Source: Morella rubra (lineage: Eukaryota; Streptophyta; Magnoliopsida; Fagales; Myricaceae). From it: 64,000 nt of DNA. The notes beneath the pieces are model-generated. The model saw only the letters and a program-made list of their open reading frames with translations, was not told where the DNA came from and made no database searches. The stretch is from contig CM025854.1 in the NCBI GenBank assembly GCA_003952965.2, forward strand, positions 13,457,704 to 13,521,703, written 5' to 3'. The translations under genes were made by a program, and so were the position numbers. Shown here in pieces: positions 36,767 to 48,835 of this stretch (the stretch's first letter is position 1; each line of letters begins with the position of its first letter).

Positions 36767-36821
36767 GGAAGGTGAAGCAACTTATTCAAAAATTCCATCA
36801 GCAAAACTGGAATCATTTAAG

Positions 36822-37750
36822 CTAGATCCGACGGGCATTAGCAAATGGAGGAAATCGGGACTTATTGCGACAACCAGGGAGGTATCCAATAAGTTTGTAA
36901 CATTTTTCCACAATATGACCAAGATTCCCACAGTGACTGCATTGAGGCCTTTCCTTCCCAGGAGAATAAGGTTGGCGTGTAGAACCTTGAAATTGTTTGC
37001 TCAACAGAGCAATAGAGTCAATAGAAGGATTGAGAGTGATCCCTCTCTGACGTTCTTCTTGCAGAACTAAGGAAAATACTTTGTTAATGAGAGGTAGAGG
37101 AATAGACAGCAAAATCTGAGCTCGCACTTGGGAGAAGGATTCATTCAATCCCATGAGAAAGTGCATGACATACTCAGATTGCTGAGTTTCAGCAACCAAC
37201 AAAGAGCTCCACAAACGGCAACCACAAGAACAGCTGGGAAGAGGCTGATAATTATGCAATTCATCCCATAATCCCTTAAGGATTGTGAAGTAAGCACTTA
37301 CCGAATCAGATCCTTGAGTAAGAGAGGTGATGTGTTTTGCAGCTGAAAAATGCGAGGACCATTTGTTTGGGAGAAACGATCACGAAGATTACTCCAAACA
37401 TCCTTAGCATCGCTGATATATATAACACTAGCAGCAATCTCTTTAGAAACAACATTAATGATCCAGGAAAAGACCATGTTGTTGGAATGGCACCAAGCAC
37501 CATATGAGGCATTGGTGGAAGGCAGACGGGGAAGACTCCCATCAGAAAACCGAGCTTGTTTTTGGCCTGCAAAGCAATCAACATGGAACGGTTTTAGGTG
37601 TGATAATTTTCTCCAAAACCAAGAGAAGTTGTGATACAAGAACAGAACCAAGGCTCTCGCCATAATGAAGATAATAGGGTTGGAAGGATGATCATCCTTT
37701 GGAGTATTGTTGGTGGGAACAATGGGAGGAGAATCGAATGAATTTGACAT
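36822..37750 (-). pseudogene. Copia gag remnant
   Basis: It begins at the ATG at 37750, soon after the primer site. The frames at 37298-37750 and 36822-37259 carry gag core motifs (GAWCHSNNMVFSWIINVVSKEIAAS, in parts; DAKDVWSNLRDRF) and a zinc knuckle (CSHCGNLGHIVEKC, C-X2-C-X4-H-X4-C). At least two frameshifts are visible, one near 37585-37690 and one near 37260-37300. Confidence 0.9.
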
Positions 37751-37793
37751 TTAGAAATAGGGAAGGAAAGAGCAAGAAACACTCGGCTACCTT

Positions 37794-37804
37794 GCTCTAT
37801 ACCA
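37794..37804 (-). other. Primer binding site of the copia element
   Basis: The minus strand reads TGGTATAGAGC directly after the 5' LTR. This is the Met-tRNA site with a small change from TGGTATCAGAGC. Confidence 0.85.
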
Positions 37805-38095
37805 TATCAAATATTGAGAGTGATTGTGCGAAATCTGTATATTTCGTTAAGACCACAATTCAAGGCAGTAGCCCCCATATATGCACTTAGCTCCAGCAAC
37901 AGAGCATGGGAATACGAGCCCTTACAAGTTTGTTATAAGAGAAACCAAAAAAGAATATTCTATTCTAGCGATAACAAATTCACACGTATTAGCTCAGCCT
38001 TTCTCTTTCCTCTGTATTCGAGAATCTCCAACTTCTTCTTCTTGAGTCTGCATGCATTCGGTTACTTCATGAATTGCAGTTTGATTTTCTTCACA
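37805..38095 (-). repeat. 5' LTR of the copia element
   Basis: Same termini as 33103-33394. The duplicated target CTATC follows at 38096-38100. Confidence 0.9.
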
Positions 38096-38100
38096 CTATC

Positions 38101-38561
38101 CATGATCGCGATCTGTCCGGGGGGGTTCAGCTCAAGCTTGACGCCAAGAGGCAAGAACTACAAGTCAAAATTGGGTGGAACAATATATATATATACTGTT
38201 GTGGACGTGAGTTATGTTGGCACGACTACGCATTATTCCTTCTCTCCGACCTGTAGCTTATAAATTTCTAATTGATATATATAAATCAAAACCTAAGCAT
38301 ATCGGTCAACATATTCCACACATCTTATACTATTAATTATTTGTTTTATTTTGTTTCTGGGCATGTACGTCGTATGTGGTGATAGCAATATATAAGGTTA
38401 ATTTGTATATAGTTGATATCTTATATAATTATTTAATTCGAAAAGGCGTATTAGAAATGGAAATGGTGAAATGCAATTAACAGGTCATTAAAAATGCAAT
38501 AGCAAAACAAGCTTTTTCCTCACCCAACCCCAAACACAGACTACACAGTGCCATTGCGACC
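38101..38561. repeat. Phospholipase-locus repeat, copy A (second part) and promoter region of the intact gene
   Basis: It is collinear with 42300-42510 ('ccatgatcgcgatctgtccg', 'gttatgttggcacgactacg'). Copy A then leads straight into the leader of the intact lipase ('aacaggtcattaaaaatgc', 38480), and the same words occur at 42480 with no gene behind them. No clear TATA box near the expected position; 'atatataaggtta' at about 38389 is a candidate. Confidence 0.85.
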
Positions 38562-39782
38562 ATGTACTCAACGATCGAAGTAGCTGAACCCACATGGCCA
38601 GAACTCCTGGGCAGCAACAGCTGGGAAGGCCTTTTAGATCCCCTCAACCTCTCCCTCCGCAAACTCATCCTCCGGTGCGGCGATTTGTGCCAAGCCACCT
38701 ATGACTCCTTCAACAACGACCACAACTCCAAATACTGTGGCTACTGCCGCTACGGCAAGGCCTCATTCTTCCACAAGGTCATGTTCGAGGCCGCCTCCGA
38801 CTACGAAGTCTTCTCCTACCTCTACGCCACCGCCGAAGTCAGCCGTCGCGAGGCCTTTCTTTTCCAATCCAAGTCCCGCGAGTCCTGGCACCGGGAGTCC
38901 AACTGGATCGGCTATATCGCCGTCACCACCGACGAGGTCAGCGCCCAGTTGGACCGGCGTGAAATCTATGTAGCTCTGCGCGGGACAATAAGGAGCTACG
39001 AGTGGATCGATATTTTAGGTGCTGAACCCCAGTCTGCCAAGAGGTTGATGTGTGCAAATGATGATACCGACGGTGATGACCATGAAAAGGCACCAAAGGT
39101 AATGAGGGGTTGGCTTTCGATTTACATCACGGAGGACCCGAAGTCGCCCTTCACTAAAACAAGTGCGAGAACACAGCTTCTAACCAAGATCAAGGAGTTA
39201 GTTGAGAAATACAGAGACGAGGAGGTGAGCGTAACATTAACGGGGCATAGTCTTGGTGCCAGCTTAGCGGTATTAAGCGCTTTTGATTTGGTAGAGAACG
39301 GATTCACTGACATTCCGGTTTCGGCCATTGTTTTCGGGTGCCCAAGAGTTGGAAATAAAGCTTTCAATAAGAGGTTAAAGAAGCATCCAAACGTCAATGT
39401 TTTGCACGTGAAGAACGCCATCGACGTTATACCGCACTATCCAGGGCGGTTGTTGGGGTACAGGAACACCGGGGTTGAGTTGCTGATAGATACAAGGAAG
39501 TCGCCAAGCTTGAAGGAGTCGAAGAATCCAGGTGACTGGCATAATTTGCAGGCCATGTTGCATGTGGTGGCTGGGTGGAATGGGCAGGAGGGGGATTTTG
39601 AGCTGAAGGTTAAGAGGAGCCTGGCTTTGGTGAACAAGTCCTGTGAGTTTCTCAAGGACGAGTGCATGGTACCGGGATCATGGTGGGTGGAGAAGAACAA
39701 AGGATTGGTACGTAACGAAGATGGGGAATGGATTGTTGCTTCCCCGGACGAGGAGGACCTTCCTGTCCTGGAGTTTGACTAG
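38562..39782 (+). CDS. Class 3 lipase, phospholipase A1-II-like
   Basis: An intronless gene for 406 residues, the usual length for plant phospholipase A1-II (DAD1-like class II). This family hydrolyses the sn-1 acyl chain of phospholipids or galactolipids. No chloroplast transit peptide is apparent, which fits a cytosolic enzyme. The nucleophile is Ser230 in GHSLG (228-232). Asp288 in NAIDVIPH and His327 in DWHNLQ are the likely partners, which needs checking because another His is at 334. Before it, YVALRGT (136-142) supplies the oxyanion-hole region. The C-terminal [12 protein letters not shown]...DGEW segment is typical of the subgroup. The gene sits in a decayed tandem array: a C-terminal fragment lies 6.8 kb upstream and a gene-less flank copy lies downstream. 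It appears intact. Confidence 0.95.
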   Translation: MYSTIEVAEPTWPELLGSNSWEGLLDPLNLSLRKLILRCGDLCQATYDSFNNDHNSKYCGYCRYGKASFFHKVMFEAASDYEVFSYLYATAEVSRREAFLFQSKSRESWHRESNWIGYIAVTTDEVSAQLDRREIYVALRGTIRSYEWIDILGAEPQSAKRLMCANDDTDGDDHEKAPKVMRGWLSIYITEDPKSPFTKTSARTQLLTKIKELVEKYRDEEVSVTLTGHSLGASLAVLSAFDLVENGFTDIPVSAIVFGCPRVGNKAFNKRLKKHPNVNVLHVKNAIDVIPHYPGRLLGYRNTGVELLIDTRKSPSLKESKNPGDWHNLQAMLHVVAGWNGQEGDFELKVKRSLALVNKSCEFLKDECMVPGSWWVEKNKGLVRNEDGEWIVASPDEEDLPVLEFD

Positions 39783-42510
39783 AAGCGACATGAATTGAAT
39801 GGTTGTTGAATGGCCGGCGTGAAACTTGTCGTTGTTTGAAACTTCTATTTTATTCTTTGGTCTTCTGTTCATAAACAGTGCCTCCTCCATTGTCATCCAG
39901 AAAGTAGAACCAGAACGCATGATAGAATCTGCTCGATGAACTAATATGAGTAATTTATGCTTGGTTTTCAAAATTCTCAGTGGAGTATTGAACTAATATT
40001 TGCTCCCTCGATTCTCCTTTTTCCTATCATTATAAATTTATATCTTGCTATCGAGTGAAGGAACACATATGGCTTTTATTTAGTTCTTTCAGCAAATATT
40101 GAGATTGATATTTCAGATATCACAAAAGCTTTATCCTTGCGCTATATAAACCAATCTACAAACGCAGGAAAATGACTCCGGATCCGCATCTTCTCTAATT
40201 TTCTGTCCGAATCGTTTGAAGTTTTGACCAAAAGTAAGGTTATTTTGAATTTAATTTAGTTGCAATTTCCTTTTCACTTCGCCGGTAAAATATTTCAAGC
40301 TACTTTATGTTCGAAATATGCCCTCAAAACCAGTTATTAAAATAATTATGAGATAATTATTTCTTTTATTGTCACATGTATTTATTACTTATTGGGTATA
40401 ATGTTGTAACATTAGATGTTACACAGTTATATTGTTAAGTAAAATTATAAAAAAGTCATGCAGATGATTAATGAATCAAAAGGCGAGGAGTATAACTTTT
40501 CAGTTCCTTGTTCAATTGACAATTGATTTAGACCGAGGTACATACTTATGTACAAATAGGTCTACACTCGTTGTACCTCTATTTAATAGGATGATGGACT
40601 CGTCATTGAGGTGTGACCTTAAGCAAACGAGTGGGTGCACTGTAAGAGTAAATGCATAGAACAGGATCAAATATGAATACTTTCTGAAGTGATCACTAAT
40701 GTTGAAAAAGTATTCAACACACTTAGTTTATTGTATCCTTAGACCTGAAGAGTTTATACCGATTTGTTTTGTTTCATACTTGTGCCTTGATGAGTCATTT
40801 AATGATATCTTTCTAAGTCAAATATTCAGACAACGTTAGGTCTTGTATATGATAAATGGGCTTGTGTAAATGCTCAAAAAGAAATCCACCAGTCTCTTTG
40901 TGAGACAATATATTAAGTGTATCTGATAGAGTTGGATTCGAAAAGAAATTACTGGCCAGTAGACTTTTGCGAAAATATTTTTTTTCGAAATTAATATATA
41001 TATATATATTATATATATTTATTATTTATTTGTGAAATTATTTTAAAATAATTTGAGAGTCCAACGAGTTACAGATTGTGAATTAAGAATTATATGAGCT
41101 AGGGATTTAATCTGTGATATTATTCCGGTCCTATTAGCTCATGTGAAATATAGTATGGTAGAAAATAAAAATAATACAAATAATTGTTAGCAAAATGGAT
41201 TTCATGAAAATAGTCTCCCTACCTAGGGGTTAATTGCGATATGTTAATGGACATTATCACAATTTGTAGAAGCCCATAAATTCGGAATATAGAATATAAG
41301 GGAGATAAATGAAAAAAAGTTTTTCATGATAATCTTCGGCCGAGATTTGAGATCCCTAAAGATCTCACGCATAAATACAATAGTAGCTCTGAGTAAGCCA
41401 TTATAATATAGCTCAGAACTTCTTTTGAGATAGCAGAAGTCATTTTTGCAAGAACGGTTTCTCTCTAAAAACTCTCTCTCTTTAGAGTTTTCAAGAACTG
41501 TGTGCGTGGATCTGAAGGAGACAGAACGCTTGGACTGCTTATTTCAACAATCTAGATTTTCGCTGCGCAATCTTACAACTTTGACATCCAGGCTCCATTT
41601 GGAGACTATCTGGAGATGACTGGACCAAATCAAGAGTCTAAAGACTACTGTGGGAGCTAGAGAGAGATTTCTCCCGCACTCTACAAAATGATAGACCACG
41701 AAAGAAGCGTGGTTTGTTAAGGCTTTCAGGGTCCATTTTAACTCTGCTTGAATTTGTTATTATTCAACCGACTTCTGAGGTGTATGGGACCAATTCTGCA
41801 CACGATTTGTTCTTTCAACCCACTTATATAGAGAACAAACTACTTTTAGGTATACAGTCATTGTCTGGATCATAAAAGTTACCTAAACAGCACAAACCCA
41901 TTCGTGAAAATTAGCAAAAAGAAAACTAAAAAGACGTTTTGATTCGCAATTAACGCCTGATAATTAAACTCTTAATCCATTCGAAACGAAATTAACCCTA
42001 CGAAAGCTCCACCAGAATTCACAGATCCTCTCGTCCAATTTTGACCAGACGATCTTACGTGTCAGGAAACGTCCCAGAATCCTAAGCTATAATATATTGC
42101 ATTATTTCTTCTCTTTCTTGCAATATCTACTACGCCATTTGAAAAAATGATCCAAGAGGTAATATAAAACTGATGAGGATAATATATAAGACCCATAAAC
42201 TCTGATCAGGATGTTCATCACTGACGTGGCCACCAAGAAAGCGAAGACGATCTTCCACCGTCAATTTGGGGCTCCACTGTCTGGTTCGGCGGCTAGCTGC
42301 TGTCCATGATCGCGACCTGTCCGGGGAGGTTCAGCTGAAGATTGACGCCAAGAGGCTACAAGTCAAAATTGGGTGGAACAATATATATATATACTGTTGT
42401 GGACGTGAGTTATGTTGGCACGACTACGCATTATTCCTTCTCTCCGACCTGTAGCTTATAATTGATATAAATCAAAACTAACAGGTGATTAAAAATGTTA
42501 TAGCAGAAAT
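39783..42510. repeat. Phospholipase-locus tandem repeat, copy B
   Basis: This is the 3' flank of the intact lipase, collinear with 31886-33102 and then 38101-38500. It is interrupted by a solo LTR at 40308-41577 that copy A lacks. It also lacks the copia element of copy A. It ends near 42510 in sequence homologous to the lipase leader ('acaggtgattaaaaatgtta'), but no lipase coding sequence follows. Confidence 0.92.
40308..41577 (+). mobile_element. Solo LTR, family Z (1270 bp, target duplication ACTTT)
   Basis: It begins TGTTCGAAATATGCCC and ends GCAATCTTACA. ACTTT flanks it at 40302-40306 and 41578-41582, with one extra A (40307) before the TG. Copy A shows the empty site (aagctactttgacatcc). 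It is related to the interrupted LTR at 18668-21435, whose primer site gives the plus orientation. Confidence 0.9.
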
Positions 42511-44183
42511 ATATAGAACTAGGAAAGAATAAATAAGGAAAAGAGAAAATAAATTAATTAATGTTTATAAATATTAGAAATGTTATTTGAAAACAATCAT
42601 CATATCTGTATACAAATGAAATACTCTGGATGTCAATTAAGTAGTGCTGAAAATGTTTCGTCTAATTGGTTGTTTCTCCAGAATTCAATTTCTATCCGCA
42701 CAATTTTTTCCTAGGAAAATATTTCCCCCCTAACAAAGCTTTATGGGTTCTCGCAGCCAAAAATATACGAAAAAATATAAACAACTCGCCTCTAAAAAGA
42801 TTTTTTTAAAAAAAAAAAAAATTACATAACATATTCAAAAAAGTTTCATCGTATCTAGCCACTTTTACAAGACACAAAGAAATTCATATCTCACAAAACT
42901 TCTTTAAAATAAGCTTTCGACATTCTCCCTCTTTCGTGCGTGTACAATATTTAAAACAAAAAAACCATTTCAATAAATTTATCCAAAAGAACCTTTTTTA
43001 AAAATAATTATCTATCCTCCGCATGATGATCTACTTTAAAAAATCAAAAATAAAAACACGTCTTAACTAATTAAGTCGAAGTTTATCAGAACAACTTTTC
43101 ACTTCCATGGAATCCCAAGACGCCAATATCGAAAATATTTTCCAATAAAATATATAAAAACTGAATATTTGTATCACTATCCACGAGATTTGGAGATGGG
43201 TTTCACATTTAAATACATTTCGACAGCCAATTTCTTAACCAAACAATTCCCTTGGATTTTTAAAATGATATATGTAAGAACCATAATTTAATGACAGATC
43301 GCATTACTAAAATTATTTGGAAAACTGTTTTCTCCAACTTTTGATACTCCCGAGCAAAATGATTATGTTGTTGTATTGAATTATACTTTGATCCATATTA
43401 TTATAAGATATGAACATCTTTTCAAGTATCTATCTACTCACAAGCAAAATGATTATGGCACTTTAATTCCTACATATACAATCTAACTTTATTCTAATTT
43501 TTTTATGGTCACTATGATTCATGAATCAACTCCCCCGCTTTTCTTTTGTTGGTTTCGTTGTAGTGTTTTTCGGGCAGTTACACTTAATACCAATTTTAAT
43601 TTCCAATTAACAAATTATAGCATCCTTCCAACGCACTAATAAGACATATGCCATATTTCATGAAATCCATATGCGATCAGTAGCTAGGGACCAGCAATCA
43701 CCAATCATAGATAAGAATATTAATTTCAGTTTTTTGTCTTGTAGGCCGCGGATGCATGCATATGTGACAGCTCGTACAATCAAATCTCGTCTTTGTGGCC
43801 AAGCTGTAGTTGGCTACCTACTGCGGATGTGTCCTCTCATAATCAAGCGCGTTCCTCAATTACAGGCCATGACAAGAGAAGAAGAAGAAGAAAGAAAAGA
43901 AGAAGAAGAAGAAGCCAAGCTGGTTGTTTTCTTATTTTTATTCTCTTGGGTTGTTGGAGGCCTTAATGGACTTGGTGGGAACTGAGATAGTCTTGTCTCA
44001 TTCGTCACGTGCCATTTGTAGATCTTAATTTAGACTTATTACTACCACGTTCCTATATATTTCGAATTCTTGTTTATAGTGAAACAAACAGAGTCTAAAG
44101 TTATTCCAACTCCAGTATTCCTGGGAGGTAGTAAGTAGCTTGTGATATCCCTTAAAAGGCTTTGGCATAGACGAGGAAAGCAT
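42511..44183. other. AT-rich intergenic DNA
   Basis: No gene recognised. 43870-43920 is a GAA-rich purine tract that gives a spurious Glu/Lys-rich frame. The remainder has no coding bias that I can see. Confidence 0.5.
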
Positions 44184-45063
44184 TGGCGGATCTAGGGGCC
44201 CAACTGGCCCCAGCCCTGTTAGCTCAAAATTTATTAGTTTAAAATTGTTAGTTCAAAACTTTAAAAATTATTAGTTTCTTATTTAAAATTAAATATTCAT
44301 CTTTTAATTATTAAACTACTCTACTTAGGAATAATTAGTTTGTTGTTGAAACTTGAATCACTTCGGATTTATATTCAATTTGTTGCCAACTTATAGGGAT
44401 CTTGCCAACGAAAAAGAAAAGAAAGATACCCTTTGTTATGATACTGTGAATTTTGTCAATTCAATGTTATGATGATGTGAATTTTGGTTATAATTTATAC
44501 TAAATTTTGTGTTTGTGATACTACATGGTTGGGTTGTGAAATTATATTGAATTGCGATTAGGTTGGTATTGTGAAATTATTAATGTGCATTATATTGAAT
44601 TTTGAAATTGTGATTAGGTTTTGAAATTATATTAAATTGTGTTTAGGACTAGGTTGTGAAATTGTGATTAGGATTGTGACTTATGAAATTATATTGATAT
44701 CTTTTTTTTTTTTTTTTTTTTAGATAATTGATAAGTTTTTTATAATAAAAAAAAATCAGCAAAGTTGTCTAATACTCTTAACGTGGCTACTAGAAACGAA
44801 CATTAGTTCGAAAAAACCTCGTCTTTTGAAAACGAAGTCATTTTGCAACGTTTTCAGAAGATGCAGACTCATAGAATTATTGCCACCTCTCAGTCTCAGC
44901 AAATAATATGGTACATGTATTTCAATAAATTTTTTAATGTTTTTAGTCTTTAATTTTCGATATTTTAACTCTAAGACACTTTTTTGCATTACGTAGTAAA
45001 AAAAATTTTGGTCATTTTCCTTTAGGAGTTTGCTCCTTTTCAAATTCATTCCTGATTCCGCCA
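44184..45063. mobile_element. Possible DNA element with imperfect terminal repeats
   Basis: The left edge ttggcggatctagggg and the reverse complement of the right edge gtggcggaatcaggaat share 'tggcgga'. Such ends recur in plant genomes around 'ggcggatccagg'-type repeats. The interior is AT-rich, with ttgtgaaattatattgaat-like words repeated between 44440 and 44700. I cannot name the superfamily. Confidence 0.35.
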
Positions 45064-45743
45064 CGGGAGGTAAGTATATTTTATATCACGAGTAGGTTAA
45101 ATGCACAGATAAGTCACTGTTTCCTTAGCGCTTTATACCTATGCAACAAAGTTGACCTTATAAAAAAATCCTTATATATATGCTTTGCAAAATAAGAGGT
45201 CCAATTAAGGGAGAGTGTCGTGCAACAAAGAAAAATGTGTGGTACGTACGCACTTTAATAATTCTCTAAGCTTTAGTGCTGCTCAAGATTAGATTCAAAG
45301 GTAGAGATTATTTTAAAGTGGCATGCATGTGACATTTGGGGTGTGTTACAATTGAATATTTTTTTTTCTACAAGCTCTGTTCACAAAAATTTTGTACGTA
45401 CTTAGTTTCGGAATTAGTATATTATTTTGTCGCCTCTGCTAGCTAGTGGACGTGCTTCGTGGTGATGGAATCACATTAAATTTTGATTTTTTAAATTTTG
45501 TGCTTTTTAGTAATGTAACCAGACACGTTGAAGTGACAGATTTAAGTAATTCCTTCATTTGGTGAAGGTGGCGGAAACAAAAGAGAAGGAAAAAAAAAAG
45601 TAGGAGAAAAAGGGAAACAGAGAAGGAAGAAGCCGAAGAAGAGCGAGGCTAGGGTTTTTGGGTCAGGGAGAGAAAAGGCCAGGTTATATTCGTTGTTGCC
45701 TTTTTGAGTACTCGAATTTGAAATGGGCTTTGAAGACGAATAA

Positions 45744-45934
45744 AGTTAAGAATGCTACGAGAAAACAGAGTCGAAGAAGATAATTTTGCATCTTTGCATT
45801 ACAATAACTTGTTTTTATATACCGATGTCTAATAACAAAACTTGTTATAACAAACTAATTATATCTAACTATTTGCCACATCACCGAGCTTTGTACATAA
45901 TTCATCTAACAAAATTCTTCTAAATAATTTAATA
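45744..45934 (-). repeat. 3' LTR of the truncated copia element
   Basis: Homologous to the 189-bp LTR at 27325-27513 and of the same length within two bases. The adjoining minus-strand purine tract is at 45935-45946. Confidence 0.7.
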
Positions 45935-48476
45935 CTCCCCCTCATGATAGCGTGTGAATATCAATTAAGCACATCTATCTTGTCAAGTAGATAATGAAAT
46001 TGATTAGAACCAAGAACGTTAATGAGGAGGTTTGCAACTTGATGTCGAGAAGCCACATGAAAAGTTTGAATAACACCAGAAGCAATTTTGTCATGTATAA
46101 AATGGCAATCAATTTCAATGTCCTTTATCCTCTCGTCAAAAACTGGGTTGGCAACAATATGTAAAGTTGATTGATTATCACAATAATGAACTGCTAGTTT
46201 TGTGTGAGAAATCTAGAAATCAACAAGCAAGTAAAGATGCCATTGAACTTCTGCCACAACAACCTCATAGCTTGATATTCAGCTTCAGCTGAAGATCGGA
46301 AAACTGTAGATTGTTTCTTTGACTTCTAGGAGACAAGAGAATCACTAATAAACACACTATAACCAATTACTGATTTGCGGGAATTAGAGCAAGCAGCCCA
46401 ATTAGCATCAAAAAATGCATTAAGATGAAAAGGAGAGGCAGATGAGAGAAATAGGCCCTAACCAACGGTGAACTTTAAGTAACAAAGTACTCGATAAGCA
46501 GCTTGTAAATGAGGTGCCCGTGGTTTGTCCATCTATTGACTGAGCACCTGTACTGAATAGGACAAATCAGGTCTAGATAAGGTGGGATATAAAAGCTTGC
46601 CAATGTTCCATAGGTGTTTTGGCGGGTCGAGAACTGATAAAACCATAATCATGAAGAACACATCTAAGGCAAATTTTCATTGACACAACGAAATGCTCTT
46701 AGTAGACCAAGCCATTTCTAGGCCAATAAAAAAGTTGAGAGTACCCAAGTCTTTAATTTTGAAATGATCATCAACGATATTATTAAAATCTAAAATACTA
46801 TGAATATCATTGCTAGCAAGAATTATGTCATCAACTTAAACCAATAACGCCAGAAAAGAGCTGTCAGTTTTGTGAGTGAAGAAAGAATAGTCGGCCTTAG
46901 ATTGCACAAAACCATTGTCAACTAAAAATTGGGAAAACTTGAAGAACCATCGTCGAGAAGCCTGTTTAAGGCCGTAAAGGGACTTAGTGAGACGACAGAA
47001 TTTATTCTCCCCCTAAACTTGAAAACCAGGTGGATTAGTCATGCAAATCCTTCATCAAGATCACCATGTAATCAAGCATTATTTAATCTAATTGATATAA
47101 ATGCCAATTCAGTGCAGCAGTTAGTGCAAGGAGGACCTGAACTGTTGATATTTTTGTCACAGGAGAAAATGTGTCAAAGTAATCAAAGCCTTTTCTTTGA
47201 GTGTACCCCTTGGCTATAGGCCTCGCTTTATAACATTCGTTACACCATCTAATTTTATATTTGATTTTAAAAATTCATTTGCAACCAATTAGAAGTTTTT
47301 CTAGAGGTAGAGAAGTAATGGTCAATGTATGGCTTGGAGAGCTTGGATTTCTTTTTGCGTTGTCTCACGCCATTCAAGATACTTAACAGCTTGATTAAAT
47401 GTTTTGGGTTCAGTATGAATAGTGATGTTAGAAGTAAATGCACAATGAGAGGAAAGATGAGATGTACCAAGGTAGCTGAAAATATCATGTGATTTACCTG
47501 ACGAAGAACCATGCTACATAGGAGGAATATTTGTGGATTTAGCTGCCTGAGAATAATAATGTTGAAGATATGAAGGAGCAGTTCTAACTCTAGTAAATCG
47601 ATGAGGGATAATGGAAGAGAAATTTAGAGTATTAGCTGGTGCAAAAGACTCGAATGAATAAATAGATTTTGAAACAATAGAAGACTCAAGAGAACTATGA
47701 GAATCTAGAATATGAGGAATTGAATGTGATATGTCAGGAATGAAAGTAGGCACTATAATAGAATCAATAGGATTAGAGATGTTCTGCAAAGGAAAAACAT
47801 ATTCGAAAAAAAAATTAACATTGTGTGAAACAAAGACTTTATGAGACTCAAGATCATAGAGCTTATATCCCTTAACATTATAAAGGTAACCTAAGAAAAC
47901 ACGTTTGGATGTCTGAGGGTCAAACTTGGTTCTATTGCGCATGAGCGTAGAAGCAAAACAGAGGCAACCAAACACTCTAAGATGAGTATAATTGGGCTGG
48001 GCAGAAAACATAACCTCAAATAGAGATTTGTTAGACAAAAGTGGAGTAGGAGTGCTATTAATCAAATAAACCGCAGTAAGAACACAATCTCCCCAAAATG
48101 TGAGAGGAAGTTGAGCCTAAACTTAAGTGTCCGAGTTACATTTAAAATGTGTTGGTGGTTACGTTCTACAGCACCATTTTGTTGAGGTGTCTAAACACAT
48201 GATCTTTGGTGAATGAGACCTTGTGATAGGAAGAAGAAAGGAAGATTAAACTCAGCCCCATTGTCGGTTCGTATATGCTTAATTTTGAGATGAAACTGAC
48301 TATTAACCATTACAAAAAAGGATTGGAGAATAACAACACTTTATGATTTTGAATGCATTAGATAAATCCAAGTTGATCAATTAAAGTCATCAACTATAGT
48401 TAGGAAATATCTACAGCTATCAGTAGTTGAAACTATTATTGGTCGTCAAATATCACAGTGAATAACATTAAAAATA
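45744..48476 (-). mobile_element. Ty1/copia element, truncated (3' LTR through integrase)
   Basis: The 3' LTR lies at 45744-45934, followed by a polypurine tract (minus-strand ...atgagggggag). In minus-strand order, remnants of integrase (48240-47514, with TPQQNGAVER near 48185 and GYKLYDLESHK...VSHNVNFF near 47850), reverse transcriptase (about 47270-46820) and RNase H (about 46560-45950) are readable. In the reverse transcriptase catalytic motif the Tyr codon has become a stop (TAA-V-D-D, near 46835). Everything 5' of integrase is missing after about 48476. It is related to the fragment at 25824-27513. Confidence 0.85.
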
Positions 48477-48830
48477 GGGTTAAATACACTTTGCACCCCT
48501 TATCTTTGGGGGTGTTCACACATTGTACTTTGATATTTTATTTTTGAGACATTGAGCCTCTATGTTTCTCCTCTCCACAATTTACACCCCGATGTGAAAT
48601 CTGACGTTAAAATACATGGTATCCATTTACACATGCACCTCACGTGTTCTTGCTACATGTTAGATTACTAAATTGCCCCTGAAGCTCAAAAAATTCATTT
48701 TTAGACGAAAACACCCTTATTGAGACTATCACGTGTTTTATCTCAACCCAGCGAAGAACATCTAACCCTTACTAAGGACCTCTCTTCCTTGCTTGCCCTA
48801 ACCCACGCGAGATCTCAAAATGCAAGCAAC
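48477..48830. repeat. Block sharing the 'taaatacactttgcaccc' signature
   Basis: It opens 'gggttaaatacactttgcac', the same words that start the inverted-repeat element at 11068. Related words in the opposite sense occur at about 31217, 52206 and 52270 ('agtgtatttatcccatccc'). A matching right arm for this copy was not located, because a solo LTR interrupts the region at 48836. Confidence 0.4.
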
Positions 48831-48835
48831 CCAGA

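Larger units (their letters stand above)
33103..38095 (-). mobile_element. Ty1/copia LTR retrotransposon, 4993 bp, decayed
   Basis: The minus-strand order is 5' LTR, primer site, gag, protease, integrase, reverse transcriptase, RNase H, polypurine tract, 3' LTR, which is the copia order. The LTRs are 291-292 bp and clearly diverged from each other (roughly nine of ten bases agree by eye). The target duplication is CTGTC (33098-33102) and CTATC (38096-38100), one mismatch. The empty site exists in copy B (gctgctgtccatgatcg, about 42296). Several frameshifts make it non-autonomous now. Confidence 0.93.

Noticed and set aside
38701..38973. 90-codon plus-strand frame overlapping the lipase
   Set aside because: A shadow frame of the GC-rich lipase N-terminus. 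The lipase frame has the family motifs.
43671..43985. 104-codon frame with a Glu/Lys-rich segment
   Set aside because: The acidic and basic run is a GAA repeat; the rest has no conserved motif or coding bias.
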